From contig CM049318.1 of assembly GCA_026874595.1 (NCBI GenBank), forward strand, positions 6,339,741 to 6,403,740: a DNA stretch of 64,000 bases. The letters are read 5' to 3'. Origin of the DNA: Sipunculus nudus. Taxonomy: Eukaryota; Annelida; Sipuncula; Golfingiida; Sipunculidae. Below are positions 48,541 through 58,698 of the stretch, piece by piece; within the stretch, counting starts at the first letter, position 1, and each line of letters begins with the position of its first letter. The notes under the pieces were generated by a model. The model saw only the letters and a program-made list of their open reading frames with translations, ran no database searches and had not been told where the DNA came from. Position numbers and translations under genes: made by a program.

Positions 48541-48828
48541 AATATGCAATACACCTCACTCTATTCCCCTTGCCACTTAATCCATGCCACACTTCACCTG
48601 TCCCACTCTGATTTCTGCGGATACACATAGTCGCTTGTCTACTACCCATATTCTAGTTTTAAAATGTCCTAGTCTGAAACTTGCAGGTCGGAAATGTCCA
48701 TTTTGCTGAAATCATAATGACTAGGGTAGATATGCAGGACTTAAAAGGATCAATATTAAATTTTAAAAGTAAACCTCCATTCATACTCGCAATATTTGCA
48801 CAGGTTCGCATTAGGCCTGTAGGCCTTG
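48541..48828 (+). repeat. Family 2 3' module
   Basis: About 170 bp (48,655-48,828) match 11,370-11,537 closely: 'gttttaaaatgtcctagtc', 'ctgaaatcataatgact', 'gtagatatgcagg' and the terminal hairpin. The segment before it (48,555-48,645) resembles 11,880-11,965. Confidence 0.8.
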
Positions 48829-50823
48829 TTAAAAAATCATATGATTCTCTTATTTTTAATTAAAAATTATATTTGGCACAATATTTGTTATTAAATTTTA
48901 ATAAATAGTTAAACTCTTATATTATATGTGCTGCTCATAGGTTATATGGCCTAGTCAAAATCTGTGTGACAATAGCACTCCAGTTGTTAATAAAATAAAT
49001 GAAATCAATCCTCTTCCCTGTCTCCAAAGACACTATCAAAATCATACATAAGCTAAACACCAACAACTCATAATACAGCTTATATTTATTACCACACAAA
49101 ACCAGCATGTGCCTCATTTCCAAATCATATTTTTTATCATATATAACAGCTGAGCGCCATGACCCATTGTTCCCTTGTTTGTCAGGGATATAACCTTATT
49201 TAATCAAGATCCAATTGTATACCAAAAATTAGTTATGAATTTTTTTTTTTAATTTTACAAGTGATCAGCTTAAATATAAAATCAGTACCAAAAATTTTGC
49301 CCAACTTTGACCATGGCATGTTTGTTTCCTGTAAGCAAGATGTTTTATGGATTATTTATGGATGGATGAAAATGTATTCAAAATAACACCATGGAGTCAC
49401 CTATGGTATTTTTCATTTCAGTTTTAGTAATAAAAGAAGGAATTAAATTATATTGTTCTTTACTACATGTATTAGGGATTATTTGATGGAAATAAATGAT
49501 AGACAAAGATGCAGTTGATAATATTAAAATAAATTTCAAGGTCTTTTCCAAGTGTTTCAGCTTGTTAATTTATATTAATTGCAAAATAAAAAAAAAAATA
49601 AAATAAAAATATGTCAAAATTTTAAAAATTTTATTCAGGCAAGTACTGATTAAAGATGTAAGAATGTTTCACTAATGACATTGAGACTCATGGCTGTATC
49701 AGTTGTCACAAGACTATGTAAATAATCAAAATTTATATTACTGGTTCCTTTATTTCAATTAATAAAATTAAACTTGCCCATCTCTAGTTTTCTCCTTGTA
49801 TAAGTTATAGGGTGTTCTTATCCTTCGGTTTTTACACATATAATGGTTTCATAGCTGAGATTTTTTTCTGATACATTTTTTTATAAAAATATTCGAATAT
49901 GATTAGAATCAGATCTTAGACAAGTTCTCCTTATGATTGTTGTAATGTTAATAAGTGTCATAAGACTCTTGCCGTGTCTAGTGTGTAGATTGATGTAAGA
50001 CAAGTTCAAAGTGAATGTAGTAGTTTTATTTTTAAATATAAATTGAAGCCATAAAACCAGGTAATTGTGATCATTATTTAAATTTGTGAATTTTGTATAT
50101 TCTTGATTCTCAACAACATTGTTCAGCTGAAACTGAATAAATACCAGACATGGTGAAAATTTTTTGCAAATGTATTCTAATACAAATATGAATATGTACT
50201 CCATAATATCATGCATAAGTATAGGAATACAGGTAAAAAAGAAAATTTTTGAATACAAATGCAGATACTTTCAAAATGTATTCATGAATGCTTTCGTGAA
50301 TATATTCTATAATATTATGTAAATAATTATTTATTTCAGTTATTTTTAAAAATTTCAGATGATGCTGTTTTTACTTTTAATTTAAATAATATTTAACAAT
50401 ATTTGTTTTTTAATTTTCTATAAATACTTAAACTCGTAGGCCTATATTATTTGTGCAAGTGCTACTCTTGGGTAGGGATAGCCTGTAAATATAAAATAAC
50501 AGTTAACTCATTTGTAAAAAGCATAATTAACATAACTGATAAAGGACAGTTTTTTTTTCAAATACTTCTACTGCATGTGGATAAAATTATATGGCCAAGT
50601 CAATACCTGTGTGACAATAACACTCAATTTGCAATTTATGTAAATGACATCAATCCACTTCCCTGTCTCCAAAGATACTATCATAATCTTACATAAGCTA
50701 AACACCAACAACACATAATACAGTTATATTACCACACAAAACCAGCATGTGCCTCATTTCCAAATCATATTTTCTGTTCATATATAACAGCTGAGCACAG
50801 TGACCCCTGGGTGAGGTCCCTTG
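48829..50823 (+). mobile_element. Two nested family 1 3' halves
   Basis: 48,829-49,177 matches 46,262-46,605 and ends with CAGCTGAGC (49,148-49,156) and CTTG (49,174-49,177). Directly after it, 'tttgtcagggatataacc' begins a second family 1 body that matches 45,118 onward and runs to another 3' end, CAGCTGAGC at 50,788-50,796 and CTTG at 50,820-50,823. Neither has a 5' hairpin directly upstream, so their starts were lost or lie in the pile to the left. The family 2 3' end at 48,828 abuts the first half. Confidence 0.65.
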
Positions 50824-52812
50824 TTTACTCAAGTCATGACCTTCAAGGATTAAAAATTGTCCTGAGCACTTCTTTTGTCTGCTATAATACACTGTGGTCA
50901 GTATTTTTTTTTGGTCCCAAGACTCAAAGGTCAGAGATTTATAGTTTCAAGATGATTCTACTAGTGTCAGTACCGTAGAAAATCCTTGCATGCTAGGTAA
51001 AAAAGTTCAAAATAATGGGTAGAATTCTTTTAAATTATGTTGGCACATAAAGTGGATGAGAGGAGGAAGCCTTTATAGAAAATTTACTGTAGGCCAAAAC
51101 ATTAAAGGTATGGTTCTCAGGCACCGCCCAAGTCAATTTTAAACCCCTGCATCAACATTTTTTTTTTATTTTCAATAGAAACTTACCAATTTTGAGCTCC
51201 AGCCACTCAGGCATTTCTATCAAGATGGTAAAATCATACAATTTCGATAAAATTTCCTTTGTTATGTAGTGCTTTTACTTGTTTAGCAAAATAAATCTCG
51301 TATTATCTAGCTTTTCCCTTATCATTTGACATTTTATTGGAACATACAAAAAAAAATAAAAATAAGAAAAAAAAACCCAACTCACATTTTTTTAAGAAAA
51401 AAAGTGCCTTAGAACCAGTCCCTTTTTTTAGGGCAGTATATTATTTATATATTTGAAATTTTTATAATTCTTATGTCTTGTCCTGACTTAAGTCACTGTG
51501 AGTGATACCTCCTGACTTCCCTATGAGAATGACCTTGATGTCCACTTTGAGTGAAATTCCTACTAAACGCCTAATTTCAAATTATATATAAGGAATAGCT
51601 CAAGGATTGTCCTGAACTTTGGTGTTGACACATTGATTTTGATTAACTTTATCCATTGCTCAAAGCATGTGGTGCCACCTATAATCTTTGGGTCCTTTTT
51701 GCAGTTTCTTCCGACAGTTTGAGCCACACATCAACAGTTTTTGCAAAATCAGTTTATAACTAGAATATAAAAAATGATCAACAGTTAAAGCAGAATTGAT
51801 AACTACCGGTAAAATGTGGCTGACGGGTTACTTAAAAATCTAAATTGGTAGATATCAATATTCATCAAAAGACAAAGGCTTTTAAAAGTGGGGTCAAGAC
51901 CTCAACCAGGAAGTGTTGCAAATTTCGGCTCAGTATTTAATTATTTTAAAGCCATTTTAACATATACTGTAAAATTATGATTATAAAACAAACACACAAG
52001 TTTATAATAATAATTTTTCATGTGTGCAGTTCATGGAACTATCTATGGAAAACATTATTGTTAACTAGACGTAGGCCTAACCCTTGGAGTTATGATGTTT
52101 ATTATCAGTATTATTTTTAATTAAGAAATTCCTCTGTTTGATATATTACCCTTTATTGTGTACCAATGCTGTGCTAGATTGAGATGGCAAATGTTATTGA
52201 CCTGTATTAAAGTGGCTCCTTTCTTTATATAGTCCAGAAGTAACATGTAATGGTCCTAGATGGAGGAAATGAAGGACTGGTTTAGAGTGCTTCAGGAAGA
52301 TCTACCACGTAATCTCCGTCAAGCTTGGCAGATCTGATCCTGATCACATGTTCTTAGATGACGGCATCTTGAAGTTGTTTGTGTGGTGTGACTGTAAATG
52401 ACAGGACTTTTGGCAGCCTTAGTGACCTCGCAAGTTAATGTGTCTCATACACTCAGGTGTACTACTGCTGTTATGGTGTGCTGCAAGAAAACAGGTGTTG
52501 ATTCTTTGATGTTACGCCTACAAGCAGAGTTTGGCCTAGCTAGGTTTTGTATAGTCAGCTGTTTCTCTGTTACACTGAATTTCTGTGATACCCCTTATAG
52601 ATAATCTGTTAAATTTCACCCAGATTCAGCTGTAGGAGGAGGAGTAAGTTTTTGTCTGGTTCTGCATCAGTCTTTACAGAATATCTCATGGCTTAATTGC
52701 TGAGGGATTTCACTGTACTTTTGTAGCCTGGATATTGGTTTTCCTGAAGGAACTGGGGATGATACATTTGTCTAAAATCATCAGTCTACAGACAGTTGTA
52801 CATATCCGTTCA
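50824..52812. other. Non-coding DNA with a diverged tandem-unit fragment
   Basis: 51,480-51,740 resembles a single unit of the 29-30 kb array ('agaatgaccttgatg', 'gtggtgccacctataat'). The rest is unique AT-rich sequence with no supported gene. Confidence 0.5.
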
Positions 52813-52990
52813 CAGTAAAACCTCAAAATAACGATGACCAACAGGACTGATAAAGTGGTTGCATTTTGAAGGTAGTCTTCTAAGTGTGGTCTTATATAAA
52901 AAGAAAAAAAAAGAGTCAAGACTGTGAACAAGTGGCTGTTATGTTGTGATGGTTACTAAACTTAAGTGGTCATTGGGCAAGGTTTCACTG
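52813..52990. mobile_element. 178-bp MITE with CAGTRAAACCT termini
   Basis: CAGTAAAACCTC at the left and, reversed, CAGTGAAACCTTGCCCAATG at the right. The right terminus matches the left end of the minisatellite-bearing element at 20,540. No clear target duplication was seen. Confidence 0.65.
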
Positions 52991-53005
52991 TCTCATATAG
53001 GTAAC

Positions 53006-53187
53006 AAGAGGAGGTCCAGGGGGTCCGGATCCCCCTGATTTATGCTGCAACAACCTTTTTTATAGGGTTTAAAACCAATTTATGTGACCTGGACCCCTTC
53101 CTTTCTGGACCAGAAGACCTTTTTTAGGTTTTCTTTAAGTCTTCCTGGGTTTGACCCTCCCTTTTCCAAAATCCTGGATTCGCCCCT
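53006..53187. mobile_element. ~182-bp MITE, hAT-like ends
   Basis: The left end AAGAGGAGGTCCAGG and the reversed right end AGGGGCGAATCCAGG are imperfect inverted copies. GTAAC occurs at both outer edges (53,001-53,005 and 53,188-53,192) and may be a target duplication or part of the ends. CAGGGGCGRATCCAGG-type ends are common in hAT-related elements of many animals; this assignment is inferred. Confidence 0.5.
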
Positions 53188-55719
53188 GTAACTGATGTGT
53201 CTAGTTTGTCCTCGTGTCATACACCTGCTTATCAGGATGGTTATCACATTCTTAGGGTTGGTACTTTATGACCTTGTCTAGACATCATCCAGACAACAGG
53301 TTTGATGGAACCCTTGATGTTGTATTCCCAGCTCAGGAAGAACTTTTGATGCTCGATGAATCTTTTCTGATCTAGCTTTATCAGTCTGTATGTTGATGGA
53401 GTAGAATTTTTATCAAAACAGTCCCTCGTTTTAAATTTATTTCATTAATGCTCAGTATTTTTCAAGATGTTGAGTCTTATCTAGGCAAGTGGAACCTCTG
53501 TTATAATACAGCCCTCGTGTAGCAGTAGGAGAACCAGTAAAATTATCATGAAAATACCTGGACCAAATGACAGTCATAAATCTCTTTCTGAATCAAATCA
53601 GTTATTGTTTATGTTATAGTTAATGTTGATCATGCTAAATGTTATCTGGCAGATAAAGCTGTCCTAAAATGCAATCTTACATTAAAAATGTTAAAAACTT
53701 TCCTTTCTCAAAATGCCCTTTTACTTGAGAAAAGCCATCATAGATACCATCTTACATGAAAATTTGTCTTACATGCAGTCACAGTCTAACATTATAAAAA
53801 AAATTCCTAGTCTTAGAAATTACTGTCTTATATATGATTGACTTTTGATATTTTATATTGCAGACTCAAAGGTTCTGGTTCATTAATGTATTATAGTTAA
53901 AAAGCTAGCCCTGGAGTGTAATACAAATTTCCGCATAATTCAAGTAAATTAAGATTTGATCAATGCATTAATTTTCTATATTATATATATTCAGAAAGGA
54001 ATGATTTTTTTTTTGGCTAGATTATAATAAATAATCTTTTGGTATTTAGTATTATAGTACGTGTCAGGCATCTGTTTTCTACTCTGAAAGACTTACATCA
54101 TGCAGTAGACAAGCTCCACAGTATTATAATTTTATCCAGTATATATGCTATAATAAAATAGAAGATGAAATTGGAAATAAGATAGCTAGGGCAGCTTTAG
54201 CACTATACATTTAATGCTTTATATTTGATCAGTTTAAATGATTTATATCATGACATGATAACAAATTTTACTTTAATAAAGTTGTAATAAACACATTATG
54301 GGATCACCTATCACCAGAAACAGACAAGAATTAATAGTAGCAATGATAATACTACATTCGTGTTCAGTGATAGCAGTGACAACCCGACTCAGTAGGCAAT
54401 TGGATAATTGGGCTGGTAAGCCTGCTCAAGTCGTGATACTAGTAATATGGAAGAATGTATCGCTGTGGTCTTGCATCAGGTTGCATTCATATTGTGGTAA
54501 ATGACCCATAATCTCAATATTATGCTAAAAATGAAGAATAAATACAATAGTATACATGTGAGCTCACAACCCAAACTGAAACACCATCTCCATGGACACA
54601 GGTCATTTCCTGTATTGCCTGCAAGCTGCCTGTGTCCTGTAACCCGTGCGAGACATGCTTGTGTTCCTGCGGTCATAAATTCAACAAACATGCTGCGGGG
54701 TTAACCAATGTGCTGGGTTAAACAGGAACCTTTCTCGCTCATATTTGGCTTTATTAGAAAGTACTCAAAAAATGCCAACAGTTGGTCTAGTTTATGTTGA
54801 TTGACAGTGTACCTAAAGGCAATGAAGCGTTGTCAGAAATGGCAAAAGTATTTGCATTTTCATAAGGCCTTATAATGCGTTCTTCAGACTTAGATGTCAT
54901 GACACTCTGGCACAAGTATAATCTGGTTGTAATTCCAGAGGGTCAATATGACGCTAGTTCTGTGAGAGTCCACATTTATTCATACCCATTTATATTGTTT
55001 CTACAGCCGTTACAGACCACCCTTATCTTACAGGTTGTAGATCTCCATGAACAGCAGTCTATGTGAAGTTTATGATGATATATACAGGTCTGTTGGTATT
55101 TTGTGATTACAACCTCCACAGCTCATTTCCCTGTCAAATGGGATTCTATGCTTTCAGGCTCATTGAAAAAGGCCATAAAATATTATGTCTTCAGCAAGTT
55201 TTTGACTTGGTTTTCATACCCAATTACAGCACAGGGAATATGCAGTGGATGAGAAGGAAAAGAATTTATGTCCAGTCATATTTGGAGTGTCATTCCTAAA
55301 TTTATGGTCAGTCCTCTAAATTGCTATATGACAGGCTTTAGAAGATTGCAGATTTGTCGATTCTATTAGATTATACATGCATTGTACAACTTTTTGTATC
55401 AATGGATAAAGTGATTACCGGTAGTGAAAGTTCACTTTGTCGTAACAGATGATGTATCATCACTCTGCCTTATGGCTCACATACATGATCAAAAGGCCTA
55501 TTAGCATACACTGTATTAAGACTGATATTTGTAAACTGCAGATTATATCTACTTCAAAGAACTACTTATTTCTTTAGATAAATTGACTCTGACTTGCAAT
55601 AATATCCTCTTGCAGACAACTGAATTATCAAGTAGAAAATATGTGCCATACTGTTCTTGGGGTTGCCATTCCCTGAACTGATATTTTTTTCAGCCTTCCC
55701 TCTCAGTTCAGTTCATCAT
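53188..55719. other. Unique non-coding DNA
   Basis: No recognised repeat family. Open frames at 54,298-54,704 and 54,875-55,299 are short, lack convincing splice sites and overlap on both strands. Confidence 0.5.
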
Positions 55720-56000
55720 GTGGAGCGTGGTGGGATAAAGGTTAGTGCGCTGGCCTCAAGACAGCCAAGTTTATCGGTTCGCATGCTGATCTGACCACTT
55801 TCCATGCTAATAAGACTCCTGGCCATAGTCTTTACCTCAAGGGTGTGCTCTCTTCACCCTGGAGTAAATTGGTACTGGTCAAACATAGAGTGAATAACCT
55901 TCTAGCACCTTGTGTGGCTGCTTGGTTGTATGATTCCCAGGGAGTGGAGAAAAGCAAAAGAAAGAACAGGTCTGAAAGACCAGGAAGGCAAAGTGTAATA
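55720..56000 (+). mobile_element. Probable tRNA-derived SINE, degenerate
   Basis: The head 'ggagcgtggtgggataaagg' then 'gcgctggcctcaagacagcc' resembles a tRNA. A B-box-like GGTTCGCATGC lies at 55,775-55,785 with one mismatch to GTTCRANNC. A body with 'cctcaagggtgtgctctct' follows. No A-rich tail or target duplication was fixed, so the 3' limit is approximate. Confidence 0.5.
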
Positions 56001-56189
56001 TTAAGTCAGATGAGACTGACATTGTTGGTGATATCAGACTATGACCCCCTCCCCCCCCCCTCCCCCCTTTACCTACTTGCATGTACATCATATACTAGAG
56101 CCATCTACTGAAGTTTTACCTTTGTCAGAAAATCAATTCCAATGTTTAAATGCATTAAATTTAAAAAAATATATATCCCAACAATCTAG

Positions 56190-57180
56190 TAATCGTAGTT
56201 CTAGAAGTAAAATTTGACATAATACTAAATTATGCCTTATGCCCAGTGACTTGAACTTTGACCTCATGACTCCAAAATGAAAAGGGTTCTTACTTTATTT
56301 AGGTGGGCCATATATAAATCAAGTTTGAAACCAATATGTAAATCCAAAGAATGGAGTTATCACTCTGAAAAAAATAATGGACAGATGGCCACTGTGACCT
56401 TGACCTTTGACCTAGTAACCCCAAAGTCAACTAGAATTATCTCCTAATAGCAGGTCACTTATGTATGTTAGATGGAAGGTTTGTGCTTTTAATGCATCCA
56501 CAGTCTATATAGATAAGTTGGTCCTCTGACCCTGGCCTTTGACCCCAAATCAATAGGGATCTTACATTGTTGGTGGGTCATATTTGGTATAAGTTTGAAA
56601 CATAAATGTCATACAAAACTGGAGTTATCATCTGGAAACAAATATGCAGACAGATGGCCCCTGTGACCTTGACCTTTTACCTTGTGACCCTAGTATCAAT
56701 CAGAATCTTTTCCTTTTGGCAGGTCAGCTATATGTACAAGATGGAAGGTTTGGATGAAAAGTTTGGCTTGAAATGCATCCACAATCTTTCTTAAAAAAAA
56801 TTGGTCTGAAACACTTAAATAAAGCTTGTGGCAGCTGAAAAAGGAGGGGTCTGGACCCTCCCCCTGGATCTACTTTTTTTGGGTGACTTTGACCTTAGAC
56901 CTCATTACCCCAAAATCTATAGAGGTCTTTTGATAAAGTGGGCCATATGGTCAAGTTTAAAATCAGTATGTCAATCCAAACTTGAGTTATCACCAGGAAA
57001 AGTACGTTCATTAGCACTTTTGCGCTACTTGTACAATTCGATAGAAATAAATATGTTTATAAACCAACAAAATGACCAACGTATACACAGAATGATGAAC
57101 AGATGGTCAGACAGGCACACAGTCCCGGTGATTACCACAGGGCATCCACTTACTCAAGTAGGGTCCAAATAACACACATG
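56190..57180 (-). mobile_element. AGGTCA-rich tandem element, minus orientation
   Basis: This is the reverse-strand counterpart of 15,700-16,530. 'tgaccttgacctttgacct' phrases (near 56,235, 56,395, 56,525, 56,665 and 56,885) are the complements of AGGTCAAAGGTCAAGGTCA. Its start, read on the minus strand, is near 57,140 with 'gtggtaatcaccgggac', like 'tagtaatcaccctg' at 12,045. A 10-C run lies upstream at 56,051-56,060. Confidence 0.7.
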
Positions 57181-57189
57181 GTTTCAGGA

Positions 57190-57689
57190 AAAGAGATGAA
57201 ACCACAGTTGCAAATTTGATAGATTAAATAAAATTTGGCATTCTCAAAATAAAGGAAAAAATTAGTAAAACATGAAAAAATAAAGGGGCAACACCAGTCT
57301 TAAGGAACTAAAAAAAACAGTCATAATCAATATACACGCAAGGTTTCTTGATGCTAGATGAATCTGAAATTGAGAAACGGACTCAATTGCTGTCATTTGA
57401 CAGTCTCTTAAACAAGGGGGAAAATCGTAAAAATTAGAAAAAAAATGCAAGTTGTGCCACCAATTTTCGGGAACTAACAACCCTAGTCATGGACAGTAAT
57501 AAAGCCATAATTCAGAGCAATCCATGCATGAATTGTCAAGATATTGGAGGTTTTGTATCAAATTTTTAATTATAGGTTTCTAGGTCCAATTGTGTCAAAA
57601 TGTGCCAGTCTAACAGGCAGACAGATGCAAGGACGACAGATGTTGCCCAATCACAGTAGCTCAGTTGGACTTACAGTCAGCTGAGCTAA
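57190..57689 (-). mobile_element. Family 1 fragment, minus orientation
   Basis: Read on the minus strand, TTAGCTCAGCTGACT begins at 57,689 with its pairing half, then a 'ctgtcgtccttgcatctg' tract, then about one and a half ~340-bp units with 'ggcacattttgacac' and a degenerate palindrome (GGTGGCACAACTT near 57,450). No 3' end (CAGCTGAGC...CTTG) was found on that strand before the AGGTCA element, so it is truncated. Confidence 0.6.
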
Positions 57690-58217
57690 ATATGATCTTT
57701 CGACAGTTAACTTCCACAGGCTGTCTAAAAACAAATGTTACGGTTTTGTGCACATTTTTTCTAACCTTTCTTCCACCATTGAACATTAGTGTTGCCAACC
57801 TCACCTCCCTTAATTTATGCCCATCAATTTCCCATGCATGTCTTGCTTGTTGTATTTCTCTTACCAACTGTCCTCATCCATTATAGCAGCATTTTTTTTT
57901 TTTTATTTCTATGGTCCAAACATGGCATCATTGCACAATTTCCTCCTTTATATTTGCTTAACTCGATGCCTCAAAGACATAGAATCTTCACAGAGCAGAA
58001 TCCCTGTGTTCAATCATCAAAAGACTTACCCTTCAGTCAGGATGGATTGATATTGCTATCTTTAGTGAATGGCCATGACCCATGACCACTCTTTCAGCAA
58101 ATTTTGGTATCATCTGGTCTATCCTGTGGTTCCTCAGACTCTTCTGGCTGCTGTTCCCAAATACAGATGTGAAGTTTTAGAGGAATTATAGGTGGTTCTT
58201 GCCCTGCCCCATCCAAG
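57690..58217. other. Unique DNA upstream of a possible exon
   Basis: Several overlapping short frames on both strands, none convincing. The last 20 bases ('ttcttgccctgccccatcc' then AAG) are pyrimidine-rich and could be a splice acceptor for the frame at 58,218. Confidence 0.4.
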
Positions 58218-58466
58218 ATGTTTCTACCAGGAAATCATTCCATGTCTTGTTCTATGGTGAATGTTTATACCCCTGTATTTGAGGACATATATCAGGCCTG
58301 TATAGCAAAAACAGATTCAGAAGTTTTCAAAAGCAAACTTCAAAAGGCATTAATCAGTGTCTGGCTGTGTCGAACATCAGATTTATTGTACACCAGGGAT
58401 AGACTCAGACAATATGAGAATGAAAGAGGGTGGAACTTTGGGGATAAATCAATAATAAGTGCCTGA
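58218..58466 (+). CDS. Possible terminal exon or small gene, 82 codons, product unknown
   Basis: An ATG directly follows the pyrimidine-rich tract and AAG at 58,217. The frame is open to a TGA at 58,464-58,466. It includes VFEDIYQACIAKTDSEVFKS, then KLQKALISVWLCRTSDLLYT and RDRLRQYENERGWNFGDKSI. It is rich in charged residues with helix-like spacing, which is more protein-like than other frames nearby. No domain is recognised and no partner exon was found. Confidence 0.25.
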   Translation: MFLPGNHSMSCSMVNVYTPVFEDIYQACIAKTDSEVFKSKLQKALISVWLCRTSDLLYTRDRLRQYENERGWNFGDKSIISA

Positions 58467-58698
58467 GTGTTATGCTGTTTCAAGTTTGCCATTAAACCAG
58501 GCCTGTTTTGCTGGAAAACCAAATCTTGTAGATCAGGTTAGTATACCACTGGCCTACAAAAATATGCCTTACACATGTTTTACAATGGGTCATTCATTTA
58601 TAACATGCTTCTGAGATGAATTTAAAAAAAAAAAGTAACCTAGAGAAGCTGATAAGAGTGATCATGCAAAACATGGTGGAGATCTCTTATTGGTCACT
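58467..58698. other. Unique non-coding DNA
   Basis: No supported feature between the possible exon and the minisatellite. Confidence 0.5.

Larger units (their letters stand above)
42501..48828 (+). mobile_element. Family 2-type element interrupted by family 1
   Basis: The left part (42,501-42,820) matches 7,640-7,850 and carries a ~155-bp local duplication ('caacagtttgaaaaaactt' at 42,587 and 42,741). It breaks at 'gctgccccctca' (42,820). The right part resumes at 47,354 with 'ttttttgttgacctctgacc', exactly where the intact sequence at 42,660-42,680 would continue. After the ~277-bp array it ends with CACAGGTTCGC, hairpin AGGCCT-GT-AGGCCT and CTTG at 48,825-48,828. The 5' terminus was not located. 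Confidence 0.65.

Noticed and set aside
57661-57867. Minus-strand frame with protein-like start (EIQQARHAWEIDGHKLREVR)
   Set aside because: It runs into the family 1 5' hairpin and has no convincing acceptor; probably repeat-associated or chance.
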